A stretch of 64,000 bases of DNA, from assembly GCF_001425205.1 (NCBI RefSeq), contig NZ_LMDW01000016.1:682001-746000 (forward strand). Reading direction: 5' to 3'. Positions within the stretch are counted from its first letter, which is position 1; every line of letters starts with the position of its first letter. The DNA comes from Variovorax sp. Root411. GTDB taxonomy: Bacteria; Pseudomonadota; Gammaproteobacteria; Burkholderiales; Burkholderiaceae_C. The notes below the pieces were generated by a model. The model was not told the origin of the DNA and searched no databases. It worked only from the letters and a program-made list of their open reading frames with translations. Position numbers and translations under genes: made by a program. Positions 16,015 through 24,755 of this stretch are shown one piece after another.

Positions 16015-16883
16015 TGCTTGCCGCCCTTGTCGCTCAGGCACTGCGCCATCAGGCGCGCGGCCTCGTCCATGCGCGGGCCGGGGCGCACGAGCACGTCGGA
16101 CTGTTCGGCAGTGAAGCGGCAGATGCGGCCTTCGCGCACCGCGCGGATGCCGGCCCAGCCGGGGCGCTGCTCCAGGCCCTGCGCACTGCGCACGCTGACC
16201 ATGATGAGGTCGGGATTCGCGCGCACCACGTACTCGGGGTTGAGCTTGGGAAACGGCCCCAGCGATGCCGGCACGATGTTCTTCTCCCCGAGCCGCGTGA
16301 GCGTCTCGCCGATGAACGACGTCTCGCCCGCAGCATACGGTGCGCTGTTCACTTCGAAATACACGCGCAGCCCCTTCGCACTCGCAGGCACCGACTGCGC
16401 GGCGGCCGACACGCCGGCATCGATCACGCGCCAAACGTTGGGCGCCTCGTGCGTGCCGAGCACCTGATCGAGCTTGTCGAGCACGCGCTGCACGTCGGCA
16501 TGGCTCTTGGGTTCGAGCACCAGCACCTTCATGCCCAGCGCTTCGAGCCGCTGCGTGACGCGCGACGACTTGGCGAGCAGCACCGCATCGGGCTTGAGCG
16601 CGACGATGGCTTCCACGTTCGGGTCGATGCCGCCGCCGAGCTGCGGCAGCGCCTTCACCTGTTCGGGCGAATTGGAGTAGCGGTCGACGCCTACCAGCCT
16701 GTCGCAGGCGCCAAGCGCGCAGACCGATTCGGTCAGCGCCGGCAGCAGCGAGACGATGCGCTGCGGTGGTTGCGGCAGGCTCACGGTTGCGCCGCGTTCG
16801 TCGACCACGTCGAGGGCGTGCGCGCCAAGTGCGAACAGGGCCAGGCCCAGCGCAGCCAGTGGAATGCGGATCGTCTTCTTCAT
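16011..16883 (-). CDS. btuF: cobalamin-binding periplasmic protein
   Basis: The 290-residue class III substrate-binding protein should collect corrinoid in the periplasm and deliver it to BtuCD. A signal peptide is clear (KKTIRIPLAALGLALFALG, cut after AHA at about 23). The mature part has the TroA/BtuF fold marks RIVSLLPALTESVCALGACD and LVGVDRYSNSPEQVKALPQLG near the N-terminus, and the long backbone helix region near 155. Substrate assignment rests on its place between cobU and btuC under a cobalamin riboswitch. Confidence 0.9.
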   Translation of the reverse strand: MKKTIRIPLAALGLALFALGAHALDVVDERGATVSLPQPPQRIVSLLPALTESVCALGACDRLVGVDRYSNSPEQVKALPQLGGGIDPNVEAIVALKPDAVLLAKSSRVTQRLEALGMKVLVLEPKSHADVQRVLDKLDQVLGTHEAPNVWRVIDAGVSAAAQSVPASAKGLRVYFEVNSAPYAAGETSFIGETLTRLGEKNIVPASLGPFPKLNPEYVVRANPDLIMVSVRSAQGLEQRPGWAGIRAVREGRICRFTAEQSDVLVRPGPRMDEAARLMAQCLSDKGGKQ

Positions 16884-17479
16884 GCGGCAGGCGCTTTCAG
16901 GCTCAACGGCAGGCCGGCCGCCATCAGGGTGACGCGGTCGCAGGCGGCGGCCACGTCCTGGTTCAGTCGGCCGAGCGCGTCGACGAAGGCGCGCGTCTCG
17001 CGGCCCAGCGGAATCACGCCCAGGCCGATCTCGTTGCCGACCAGCACCACCGGCCCGCGCGCCTCGCGCAGCGCGGCCAGCAGCAATGCCACGTGCGTGG
17101 CTGGTGTGCGCGTCACGGGCCTGGCGTCTTCGGAGTGCATCGGCATCAGCAGGTTGGTGAGCCACAGTGTGAGGCAGTCGACGACAACCAGCGTCTCGGG
17201 CGAGCTCTGCGTGACGACGGCGCGCGCGAGTTCGATCGGCTCCTCGATGGTGTGCATGCCGGGCACGCGCTCGGCACGGTCGGCCTGGTGGCGCACGATG
17301 CGCTCCAGCATCTCGTCGTCGTAGGCCTGCGCGGTGGCGATCAGCACGGCGCGGTGCGTGCGAGGCTCGGCGGCGAGCCAGTCGATGGCGCGCTGCTCGG
17401 CGCGGCGCGACTTGCCGCTCTTCTGGCCGCCCAGGATGAATTCGTGCTCGGCGGTCTTCGGCTTACTCGGTTGCGGCAT
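16880..17479 (-). CDS. cobU: bifunctional adenosylcobinamide kinase / adenosylcobinamide-phosphate guanylyltransferase
   Basis: The enzyme phosphorylates adenosylcobinamide and then attaches GMP, activating it for joining to alpha-ribazole. The 199-residue protein has the P-loop GGQKSGKSRRAE at its start, ATAQAYDDEM, the DCLTLWLTNLL motif, and VGNEIGLGVIP, all diagnostic. The start at 17479 (MPQPSKPK) overlaps the end of cobB by 17 bases, and the stop overlaps the btuF ATG by 4. Confidence 0.95.
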   Translation of the reverse strand: MPQPSKPKTAEHEFILGGQKSGKSRRAEQRAIDWLAAEPRTHRAVLIATAQAYDDEMLERIVRHQADRAERVPGMHTIEEPIELARAVVTQSSPETLVVVDCLTLWLTNLLMPMHSEDARPVTRTPATHVALLLAALREARGPVVLVGNEIGLGVIPLGRETRAFVDALGRLNQDVAAACDRVTLMAAGLPLSLKAPAA

Positions 17480-18872
17480 GGCTCTCCAACTCGATGGGCA
17501 TGGCGCCGAAAAGGCGGGCCGTGGCTTGCGGACTGGAGGCAAACCACGCGTGAAAATAGCTCGCGCGCACCGAGCCGAGCACGTACAGCGCTTCACCGCC
17601 GCGCTCGCCCACGGCCTGCGTCGCGCCGGGCCGGGCGGTATGGGCGGCAGGCGCGAGCGAGGTTTCGCAGCGCGAATAGTGGAAGGTGTGGCCACGCAAG
17701 GTGTCGCTGCCGAGCGTGAGCTGCTGGGGGCCAAGGCCGGCGAGCCGCTTCTGCATGGTCACGCGGCCCGGCAGCAGCCCCCAGAGGCGGTGGACCTGTG
17801 CATCGTCTTGCATTGCCAGTTCGTCGAACAGCGCCATCATGCCGCCGCACTCGGCCCAGACCGGCTTGCCCGATGCAGCATGCGCGGCGAGCGATTCGCG
17901 CATCGGCACGCAGGCGGCCAGCGCTGCGGCGTGCAGCTCAGGGTAGCCGCCGGGCAGCCAGACGGCGTCGCAGGCCGGCAGGGCATCACCGGCGAGTGGC
18001 GAGAAAAAGGACAGCCGTGCGCCCAGCGCAGCGAGCACGTCGAGGTTCGCGGGATAGATGAACGAGAAGGCCGCATCGCGCGCGATGGCGATGGTGCGCC
18101 CCGCCAGCAACGCCGGGATGGCTTCTTCAGATTCAGTCGCTTCGAAGCGCACCTGCGGCAGCTGACTGGCCTGCATCCGGCCGAGCGGCGTGGCGGCCAG
18201 CACATCGGCCACCGCATCGAGCCGCGCCATCGGATCGCCGAGTTCGGCGGCGGCCACGAGGCCCAGGTGCCGCTCGGGCAGCGTGAAGCCCGCGTCGCGC
18301 GGCAGGGCGCCCAGCCATTGCGAAGGCTCGCGCAATGCGTCCTTCAGCATGCCCGCATGCCTTTCGCTGGCCACGCGGTTCGCAAGCACGCCCGCCCATG
18401 GCAATCCGGACCGGAAATTCTGCAGCCCGTAGGCCAGCGCGCCGAAGGTGCCCGCCATGGCGTGCGCATCGATCACCGCGAGCACCGGCAGGCCGAAACG
18501 CTCGGCCAGGTCGGCCGCGCTGGGCGTGCCGTCGAACAGACCCATCACGCCTTCGACGATCAGCAGGTCGCATTCGGCCGCTGCGGCGCGCAGGCGCGCC
18601 CGGCAATCGGCCTCGCCGGTCATCCACAGGTCGAGCGAATGCACCGGCGCACCGGTGGCCAGCGCCAGCCAATGCGGATCGAGGAAATCGGGCCCGCACT
18701 TGAAGGCGCGCACCCGGCGGCCCTGGCGCGCATGCAGCCGCGCGAGCGCCGCCGCGACGGTGGTCTTGCCCTGCCCCGAGGCCGGGGCGGCCACCAGCAC
18801 GGCGGCGCACGAGGCCGCCGCGGCATCGGCGGCGGCGCTTCGTGGCGAGGGTTGGCTTAGTGAGGCGTCCAC
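17463..18872 (-). CDS. cobB: cobyrinic acid a,c-diamide synthase
   Basis: This glutamine amidotransferase of the CobB/CbiA family amidates the a and c side chains of (hydrogeno)cobyrinic acid. The 469-residue protein has an N-terminal ATPase domain with GQGKTTVAAALARLHARQG and KCGPDFLDPHW. The C-terminal class I amidotransferase domain has the nucleophile Cys in VWAECGGMMALFDEL and the His in GHTFHYSR. The start is GTG at 18872, inside the end of btuB (16-base overlap). With no corrin-ring genes in the window, it may serve to finish incomplete corrinoids taken up from outside. Confidence 0.93.
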   Translation of the reverse strand: MDASLSQPSPRSAAADAAAASCAAVLVAAPASGQGKTTVAAALARLHARQGRRVRAFKCGPDFLDPHWLALATGAPVHSLDLWMTGEADCRARLRAAAAECDLLIVEGVMGLFDGTPSAADLAERFGLPVLAVIDAHAMAGTFGALAYGLQNFRSGLPWAGVLANRVASERHAGMLKDALREPSQWLGALPRDAGFTLPERHLGLVAAAELGDPMARLDAVADVLAATPLGRMQASQLPQVRFEATESEEAIPALLAGRTIAIARDAAFSFIYPANLDVLAALGARLSFFSPLAGDALPACDAVWLPGGYPELHAAALAACVPMRESLAAHAASGKPVWAECGGMMALFDELAMQDDAQVHRLWGLLPGRVTMQKRLAGLGPQQLTLGSDTLRGHTFHYSRCETSLAPAAHTARPGATQAVGERGGEALYVLGSVRASYFHAWFASSPQATARLFGAMPIELESHAATE

Positions 18873-20773
18873 TTGAGACCGACGTACGCGGTGCGGCCTG
18901 CATTGGCGTAAAGCCGCGCGTACTGGTAGTCCTTGTTGCCCACATTGTCGACGCGCGCAACAAGGTTGAGGTCGCGCGTGATCTGCGTGGAGGCCGACAG
19001 GTTCAGCACGGTGTATCCGCCCAGCTTCACGCTGTTGGCTGCATCGTCGTAGCGGCGGCTCGATGTCTGCACCTCGGCGCCCAGCGTCCAGCCGGCAATG
19101 CGCCAGTCGGCGCCCAGGGTGGCGTGGCGTTGCGCGCGGCGGGCCAGCAGGTTATGGGTGGCGAGGTCGCGCGGGTCCTGGAAGTCGAACGAACTGCGCA
19201 GCGTGACATCGCCGAAGCGCTGGCTGCCCGACAGCGTGACGCCCTGGTAGCGGGCGCGCGCGGTGCTCGAGTAGCAGCCGAACGAGGAGGCACAGCCCTT
19301 GGCCGTTCCATCGAACCCGATCAGGTTCCGCACGCGGCTGCTGTAGACGACGATGCCCGCCTGCGTGGCGCCTTCGGTGTACTGCAGGCCCAGCTCGACG
19401 TTGCGGCTCGATTCCGGCTTGAGCGTGGCCAGGCCGTATTCGCTGAAGCGCTGGTACAGCGTGGGCACGCGGAAGGCCGTGCCCGCAGAAGCCGTGAAGC
19501 GCAGCGATGGCGTGATGGCATAGCCGTAGGCCGCGCTGCCGGTGGTCTTGCCGCCAAACTCGCTGTCCTTGTCGTGGCGCACGTGCAGCTGCAGCGAATG
19601 CGGGCCCTGCACGAAGCCGTAGCCGAGCGAGATCGCATCCTGCGAACGGTCGCGCGACAGCAGTTTGGATGTGGTGGTGGGTGCGTTTTCGAGTGCATCC
19701 TCACGGCGTTCGAGCGTGGCCGTCACCAAGTGCGGGCCGAAGCGGAATTCGTTCTGGAACAGGTAGCCGCGCAGGTTGGTTTCGGTGCGGTAGAACGAAG
19801 GCTGCGTCTTGTAGACCGATTGCGAATCGGTCACCTGCACGCGGGTGCTGTAGACGTCGTTCCACTTGGCCGACCAGGTCAGGCCCGCGGTGCGCAGCGT
19901 GTTGGTCGACTCGTCGTCGCGGAACAGGATCGGCGGCCTTGTCCTGTAGGACACGGCGGCGTCGTAGCCGGCCTTGATCTCGCTGGTGAGCAGCGTGGCA
20001 TCGATACGCTGGTCGGGCGAGATCTGGAAGCCCAGCTTCACGTTGCCCGAGGTGCTGGTGTAGCCGTCGCGGTCGGGGCTGGTGTAGCCGTCCTTGACCA
20101 CGTTGCGCTTGTCGGCGGGCTGCACGTTGTAGCCCTTGCTTTCTTCATGCGCCACGCCGAACGAATAGTCGAACAGACCCGACTTGCCGCTCACGCCGCC
20201 TTCGATCTTGCGCAGGCCGTTGCTGCCGAAGCCGATGCCCGCGTAAGGCGCCACGCCCTCTTCGCCGCGCCTGGTGAAGAGCTGGATCACGCCGCCGATG
20301 GCATCCGAGCCGTAGACCGCGGCGGCCGGGCCGCGCAGCACTTCGATGCGGTCGATCTGCGAGAGCGGAATGCCTTCCCAGCCGGCGCCGCCGGTCGATT
20401 GCGAGTCGATGCGCACGCCGTCGAGGTAGACCGCCGTGAAGCGCGTTTCCGCACCGCGAATAAACAGGCTGGTGGCGTTGCCCAGGCCGCCCGAGCGCGA
20501 GATCTCGATGCCGGGCAGGCGCGAGAGAACGTCGGCCACGCCGGTCGCGCCGCTGCGCTCGATGGTCTGCCGGTCGACGATGGACACGTCGCCCACCAGA
20601 TCCGACAGCGCCTGCGGCGTGCGGTTGGCCGTGACCACCGTTTCGCCGAGCGTGGGGGCCTCCTGTGCATGGGCCAGGCCGCCGAAGGCGGTAGCCAGCG
20701 CCAGCGGCAGGCAGGCGTGGCGGAAACGGCGCGCAGGAGCGCGGCCGCGAGAAAAACAAACGTGGGAAATCAT
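18857..20773 (-). CDS. btuB: TonB-dependent cobalamin receptor
   Basis: This 638-residue outer-membrane beta-barrel receptor imports cobalamin using TonB. It has a signal peptide (about 1-36, cut after AHA) and then, near the mature N-terminus, a TonB box in GETVVTANRTPQ that closely resembles that of E. coli BtuB. A plug domain follows (VADVLSRLPGIEISRSGG, RGAETRFTAVYLDGVRI, IDRIEVLRGPAAAVYGSDAI). The barrel ends in a typical terminal strand (YVGLKWTPH). Repression by cobalamin through the riboswitch at 20878-21101 is strongly suggested. It is the first gene of the operon running to btuD. Confidence 0.95.
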   Translation of the reverse strand: MISHVCFSRGRAPARRFRHACLPLALATAFGGLAHAQEAPTLGETVVTANRTPQALSDLVGDVSIVDRQTIERSGATGVADVLSRLPGIEISRSGGLGNATSLFIRGAETRFTAVYLDGVRIDSQSTGGAGWEGIPLSQIDRIEVLRGPAAAVYGSDAIGGVIQLFTRRGEEGVAPYAGIGFGSNGLRKIEGGVSGKSGLFDYSFGVAHEESKGYNVQPADKRNVVKDGYTSPDRDGYTSTSGNVKLGFQISPDQRIDATLLTSEIKAGYDAAVSYRTRPPILFRDDESTNTLRTAGLTWSAKWNDVYSTRVQVTDSQSVYKTQPSFYRTETNLRGYLFQNEFRFGPHLVTATLERREDALENAPTTTSKLLSRDRSQDAISLGYGFVQGPHSLQLHVRHDKDSEFGGKTTGSAAYGYAITPSLRFTASAGTAFRVPTLYQRFSEYGLATLKPESSRNVELGLQYTEGATQAGIVVYSSRVRNLIGFDGTAKGCASSFGCYSSTARARYQGVTLSGSQRFGDVTLRSSFDFQDPRDLATHNLLARRAQRHATLGADWRIAGWTLGAEVQTSSRRYDDAANSVKLGGYTVLNLSASTQITRDLNLVARVDNVGNKDYQYARLYANAGRTAYVGLKWTPH

Positions 20774-20877
20774 GGAATGAGCCGAACGAACGTCAATACC
20801 CCTCGCCGGCCTCCCCGCCGGCGCCTGGGCGCCATGGCCGCCCCATGCATCTATCACGCATGCGGCAGCCGCCTTGT

Positions 20878-21101
20878 TGGCCGGTATCCGGGCTGGCAGA
20901 ACGACCCCTGCCGCCTTCCCAGGCACCTGTTTCAGGGCACCCAGTGGCTTCGATGGAAAGGGGTTGGCGCCTTGCGGCGCCGTCTGCTTGACCGTTGCGG
21001 GGGCAGCGCAGGCGGCTTCTGCCTTGTTCCGACCTGATGGGTCGGGGCTTCCACTCCTGCTTCCCGTTGAACCGCGGCGCGTGAACCACGCCGCAGGCAC
21101 C
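20878..21101 (-). promoter_or_regulatory. cobalamin riboswitch upstream of btuB
   Basis: Read on the minus strand, the leader shows the ordered conserved blocks of the cobalamin aptamer. These are GGTTC and AACGGGAAGC at the 5' side, GCTGCCCCCGCAACGGTCAA in the core, AAGCCACTG, GGGAAGGCGGCAGGG, and the B12-box-like AGCCCGGATACCGGCC at the 3' side (about 20879-20895). Between aptamer and btuB ATG (20774-20877) lie further GC-rich hairpins, such as GGCGCC repeats, that could act as the expression platform. When cobalamin binds, expression of btuB and the downstream operon should fall. Confidence 0.93.
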
Positions 21102-21111
21102 AACGGGCGGG

Positions 21112-21139
21112 ATTTTAGAGCCTGCCGGCCGCTCGTTAA
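21112..21139 (-). promoter_or_regulatory. likely sigma-70 promoter for the riboswitch-btuB operon
   Basis: On the minus strand a -35 box TTAACG (21139-21134) and a -10 box TAAAAT (21117-21112) are separated by 16 bases, ending about 10 bases before the first conserved block of the riboswitch. The match to consensus is moderate and the spacing is slightly short. It overlaps the 5' region of the divergent ClC gene. Confidence 0.6.
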
Positions 21140-21174
21140 TTCGAAAGTTGCGGTCGCCGCTAACATCGGCGGCC

Positions 21175-22896
21175 ATGATGCGGCCCGCCTCGGTTTTCCT
21201 GAATCTTCGTTCGGCGCTGCAGCGTCTCTTCGGCGTCTCGGGCTGGCAGTCGATGCTGCTGTGGTCCATCGGGGCCGGCCTGCTGGGCACGCTGGCGACC
21301 GAAGTCTTCCGCACGGCGCTCCTTGCCTTCGAGCATCTGGTGCTCGGGCCGGGCGAAGGGCTGGTGGCGACGGCCAGGCACCTGCCGTGGTGGGCGCGCA
21401 TTGCCTGCCCCACGCTAGGCGGGCTCGTGGCCGGGCTGCTGCTCGTGCTGGCGAAACGCATCGCGGTGCGAAGCGCCACTTCCGACTACATGGAAGCTAT
21501 CGTGCTCGGCGACGGACGCATCCCGGTGGCACAGACACTGGTGCGCAGCGCCTCGTCGCTGGTGAGCATCGGCAGCGGCGGCTCCATCGGGCGCGAGGGC
21601 TCGATGGTACAGCTGGCGGCGCTGGCGGCTTCGCTGCTGGGGCGGGTGTTCCGCTTTCCGGTCGAGCGGCTGCGGCTGCTGGTGGCCTGCGGCGCGGCGG
21701 CGGGCCTGACCGCGGCCTACAACGCGCCCATCGCCGGCGCCTTCTTCGTCGCCGAGATCGTGCTGGGCTCCATCGCGATGGAGAGCGTGGGGCCGATCAT
21801 CATCGCTTCCGTGGTTGCCAACGTGGCGATGCGGGCACTGTCCGGCTACCAGCCGCCTTACAGGATGCCGGCGTTCCCGGAGATCCATGGCGCCGAGGTC
21901 GTGCTGTTCTGCGTGCTCGGCGTGCTGCTGGGCTTTGCGGCGATCGGCTTCCTGCGTGCGCTGCAGGGCAGCCGCGCGCTGTTCTCGCGATTGCCGCTGG
22001 CGCTGCCATGGCGGCTGGCCCTGGGCGGGCTGGTGATGGGCGCGGTGTCTGTGCCCGTGCCCGAGGTCTGGGGCAACGGCTACAGCGTGGTCAATGCGGT
22101 GCTGCACACGCCCTGGCCATGGACGCTGATCGCGATGGTGCTGGCCGCCAAGGCGGTCGCCACGCTGGCCACGGCCGGTTCGGGCGCGGTGGGCGGCGTG
22201 TTCACGCCGGCGCTGTTCTTCGGCTGCATGGTGGGCGCGCTGTTCGGCCAGGGGGTGCAGGCGGTGTGGCCGGCTGCGAGCTCGGCGCCGTTCGCCTATG
22301 CCATCGTCGGCATGGGGGCGTTCCTGGCGGGCGCGACGCAGGCGCCGCTGATGGCGATCCTGATGATCTTCGAGATGACGCTGAGCTACCAGGTCATGCT
22401 GCCGCTGATGGCTGCGAGCGTCATCGCGTACTTCGTCGCGCGCTCGGCCAATGCCGGCTCGATGTACGAGATCACCCTGCGCCGCAACGAACAGCGCGAC
22501 ACGCAGATGCGCCTGCGCGGGCTGCACATGCGCGACCTGGTGCAGCCAGCCGAAACGGTGGTCGGCCCGGAAGCGGACCGCGAGGCGATGAGCAAGCTCT
22601 TCCTGCAGCACCCGGTGAAGTACCTGTACGTGGTCGATGCGGACAACCGCTATCTCGGCGTGGTGCCGCTGTCGGCTCTTGGCACGGCACCCACCGAGAC
22701 GACCGCCGGCGCCCTGCTCTCGCAGGCCATCCTGCCGCTGACCGCCGACACCGGCCTGGGCGAAGCACTGCAGCGCTTCCTGGATCACCTGGGCGAGCGG
22801 CTGCCGGTGATCGAGAGCGCGGCCAACCCGGTGCTGCTGGGCGTGGCCGCGAAGAGTGCGCTGCTCGCCACCTACGTGCGCCTGAGCGAGCCATGA
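21175..22896 (+). CDS. ClcB-like ClC chloride channel/antiporter with CBS domains
   Basis: The 573-residue inner-membrane protein has the ClC fold. Filter motifs are present in bacterial ClcB-like form: GDGRIPVAQTL replaces the usual GSGIP, GREGS replaces GREGP, and GGVFTPALFFG matches GxFxP. The gating Glu in GREG is kept. About 130 residues at the C-terminus (from RGLHMRDLVQPAETVVGPE) form a pair of CBS-like regions that could bind nucleotides. The start is at 21175 or 21178 (two adjacent ATGs). It is transcribed divergently from the btuB riboswitch operon. Confidence 0.88.
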   Translation: MMRPASVFLNLRSALQRLFGVSGWQSMLLWSIGAGLLGTLATEVFRTALLAFEHLVLGPGEGLVATARHLPWWARIACPTLGGLVAGLLLVLAKRIAVRSATSDYMEAIVLGDGRIPVAQTLVRSASSLVSIGSGGSIGREGSMVQLAALAASLLGRVFRFPVERLRLLVACGAAAGLTAAYNAPIAGAFFVAEIVLGSIAMESVGPIIIASVVANVAMRALSGYQPPYRMPAFPEIHGAEVVLFCVLGVLLGFAAIGFLRALQGSRALFSRLPLALPWRLALGGLVMGAVSVPVPEVWGNGYSVVNAVLHTPWPWTLIAMVLAAKAVATLATAGSGAVGGVFTPALFFGCMVGALFGQGVQAVWPAASSAPFAYAIVGMGAFLAGATQAPLMAILMIFEMTLSYQVMLPLMAASVIAYFVARSANAGSMYEITLRRNEQRDTQMRLRGLHMRDLVQPAETVVGPEADREAMSKLFLQHPVKYLYVVDADNRYLGVVPLSALGTAPTETTAGALLSQAILPLTADTGLGEALQRFLDHLGERLPVIESAANPVLLGVAAKSALLATYVRLSEP

Positions 22897-22999
22897 AAGG
22901 TTTGATCGGCGGACTGCGAAGCCGCAGAATCCTGACCACGCCACGGGCCGCGCCCGGCCTCGGCGGGACCGCCTCCCCGGGAAACTACAATCGCCAACC

Positions 23000-23224
23000 A
23001 TGCCCGCCTCCAGCCCCATCGACCAGATCGCCGAGCGTGTTGAACGACTGCTCGTGCGTCACGAAGAGGTGCAACGCACCAATGCGTTGCTGCAGGAGCA
23101 GGTCGATGCGCTCACGCGCGAACGCGACGCCCTGAAGTCGCGACTCGCCGCGGCTCGCACGCGCCTCGACGCCCTGCTCGAACGGTTGCCGGCTGAACCA
23201 CCCCCCGAAGATTCCACCGCATGA
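23000..23224 (+). CDS. zapB: ZapB-like cell division coiled-coil protein (TIGR02449)
   Basis: The 74-residue protein is almost entirely coiled coil with charged heptads (RVERLLVRHEEVQRTNALLQ) and a Pro/Glu-rich C-terminus. It sits directly before zapA with a 4-base overlap, an arrangement common in beta- and gammaproteobacteria. It is probably a septal-ring accessory factor. The name rests on size, coiled-coil character and neighbour more than on a sharp motif. Confidence 0.75.
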   Translation: MPASSPIDQIAERVERLLVRHEEVQRTNALLQEQVDALTRERDALKSRLAAARTRLDALLERLPAEPPPEDSTA

Positions 23225-23556
23225 AGCAGATTGAAGTACAGATCATGGGCCAGAGCTACCTGCTCGGCTGTCCCGATGGCGGCGAGGCGCAGCTGCGCGA
23301 AGCCGTCGAACGCGTGGACGCGGCCATGTGCAAGATCCGCGATGCAGGAAAAGTCAAGGCCCGCGATCGCATCGCGGTGCTGGCCTCGCTGAACCTGGCG
23401 TTCGACCTGGCGGCGCAGCAGGCTGCAGCCGCGGCCGCACCCGTTGCGGCACCCGCTACCGCGGCCGCCACGGACAGCAGCGACGCCGATCCAAAGGCCG
23501 CGCAACTCATTCAAAGACTCGATCAAGCCCTGGCCGGCGATGGACATTTACTCTGA
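23221..23556 (+). CDS. zapA: cell division protein ZapA
   Basis: The 111-residue ZapA-family protein binds FtsZ and bundles protofilaments. It starts with the family N-terminus (KQIEVQIMGQSYLLGCPDGG), has the helix LREAVERVDAAMCKIRDAGK, and then DRIAVLASLNLAFDL. An Ala-rich linker (AAAAAAPVAAPAT) precedes a final amphipathic helix. It overlaps zapB by 4 bases and is followed at once by the 6S RNA gene. Confidence 0.92.
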   Translation: MKQIEVQIMGQSYLLGCPDGGEAQLREAVERVDAAMCKIRDAGKVKARDRIAVLASLNLAFDLAAQQAAAAAAPVAAPATAAATDSSDADPKAAQLIQRLDQALAGDGHLL

Positions 23557-23597
23557 ATGAATCCCGCAGGGAGACAGACGAAGCGTAAAATCCACTC

Positions 23598-23780
23598 CGT
23601 CTGCAGACTGTGTCGGGCTTAATATTTCCTTGTTCCAATGCTCTCCGGAGCCGGGCTTGGTACATCGCTCGACGGGCGTGATCATCTCGCGTCAGATGAA
23701 CCCGAAGTCCTGCTGCCCTCGCCCACCTGAACCCTGGTTCAGGATGCGGGTCCGGCACATCACCTGCAGACACCTATTCC
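23598..23780 (+). ncRNA. ssrS: 6S RNA
   Basis: The region after zapA is non-coding and has the features of 6S RNA, which binds the sigma-70 RNA polymerase holoenzyme. The closing stem can be drawn between CTGCAGACTGTGTCGGGC (from 23600) and GTCCGGCACATCACCTGCAG near 23750. Internal segments TTCCAATGCTCTCCGGAGCC and CACCTGAACCCTGGTTCAGG resemble the conserved bulge-flanking segments of proteobacterial 6S RNA. A -10-like TAAAAT (23586-23591) and a terminator (23785-23823) frame it. The position after zapA is the standard ssrS location. The ends are approximate. Confidence 0.8.
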
Positions 23781-23784
23781 TGCC

Positions 23785-23823
23785 ACGGCCCCCTGCATCC
23801 ACTGCACGGGGCCGTTGCTTTTT
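23785..23823 (+). terminator. rho-independent terminator after 6S RNA
   Basis: Arms ACGGCCCC (23785-23792) and GGGGCCGT (23808-23815) form a GC-rich stem followed by TGCTTTTT. It separates the 6S RNA from the TauE-type gene. Confidence 0.8.
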
Positions 23824-23849
23824 CCAAACTCCCCTCGCGTGACCTTCCC

Positions 23850-24677
23850 GTGAACCTCGCTGCCCTGCTCGACCCCATCCTGATCGCCGAACTCGCCGCC
23901 CTGGGCCTCGGCACCGGTTTTCTCGCGGGCCTGCTGGGCATCGGCGGCGGCATGCTGATGGTGCCGTTCATCACGATCATCATGGGCCATCGCGGCGTGC
24001 CGGCCGACCTCGCGGTGAAGATGGCCATCGCGACCTCGATGGCGACGATCATCTTCACATCGGTGTCGAGCGTGCGCGCGCACCACAGGCGCGGCGCGGT
24101 GCGCTGGGACATCGTGCGGCGGCTCGCGCCCGGCATCGTCATCGGCAGCCTCGCGGGCAGCCTCGGCGTGTTCTCGCTGCTCAAGGGCACGGCACTGGCC
24201 ATCTTCTTCGCGCTGTTCGTGGGCTTCTCGGCCACGCAGATGTTCCTCGACAAGAAACCGGCGGCCACGCGCCAGATGCCCGGCACGGGAGGCCAGTTCG
24301 CGGCGGGCGGTGCCATCGGCTTCATCTCGGGCCTCGTGGGTGCGGGCGGCGGCTTCATCAGCGTGCCGTTCATGACGTGGTGCAACGTGTCGATCCACAA
24401 CGCGGTGGCGACCAGCGCGGCGCTGGGCTTTCCGATCGCGGTGGCGAACGTGCTGGGCTATGCGGTCAGCGGCCAGTCGGTGCAGGGCCTGCCGTCGGGC
24501 TCCTTCGGCTACATCTGGGTGCCCGCGCTGGCGGTGATCGCCATTTGCAGCGTGTTCACCGCGCCGCTGGGCGCGAAGGCCGCGCACAGCCTGCCGGTGA
24601 AGAAGCTCAAGCGCGTGTTCGCGAGCATCTTGTACCTGCTGGCGGCCTACATGCTCTGGAAGGGGCTGCACGGCTGA
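23850..24677 (+). CDS. TauE/SafE family membrane permease
   Basis: The 275-residue protein has about eight membrane helices in two related halves, each with the family Gly-rich motif: GLLGIGGGMLMVPFIT near residue 27 and GLVGAGGGFISVPFM near 160. TauE/SafE members export or take up sulfite, sulfoacetate and other organic anions; the substrate is not predictable here. The start is GTG at 23850. The usual neighbour of zapA-ssrS in many proteobacteria, 5-formyltetrahydrofolate cyclo-ligase, is not present. Confidence 0.88.
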   Translation: MNLAALLDPILIAELAALGLGTGFLAGLLGIGGGMLMVPFITIIMGHRGVPADLAVKMAIATSMATIIFTSVSSVRAHHRRGAVRWDIVRRLAPGIVIGSLAGSLGVFSLLKGTALAIFFALFVGFSATQMFLDKKPAATRQMPGTGGQFAAGGAIGFISGLVGAGGGFISVPFMTWCNVSIHNAVATSAALGFPIAVANVLGYAVSGQSVQGLPSGSFGYIWVPALAVIAICSVFTAPLGAKAAHSLPVKKLKRVFASILYLLAAYMLWKGLHG

Positions 24678-24755
24678 TCCGGCGGGCGAAAAAATCCCTT
24701 CGCGCCCGAGGTACGTCCCATTGCGGCGCGCAGGGCCGCGCCGTATAACGGCCTC

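Noticed and set aside
20774..21166. An N-terminal extension of BtuB through the riboswitch region
   Set aside because: The frame is open, but the sequence is the structured cobalamin aptamer, and a normal signal peptide starts at 20773.
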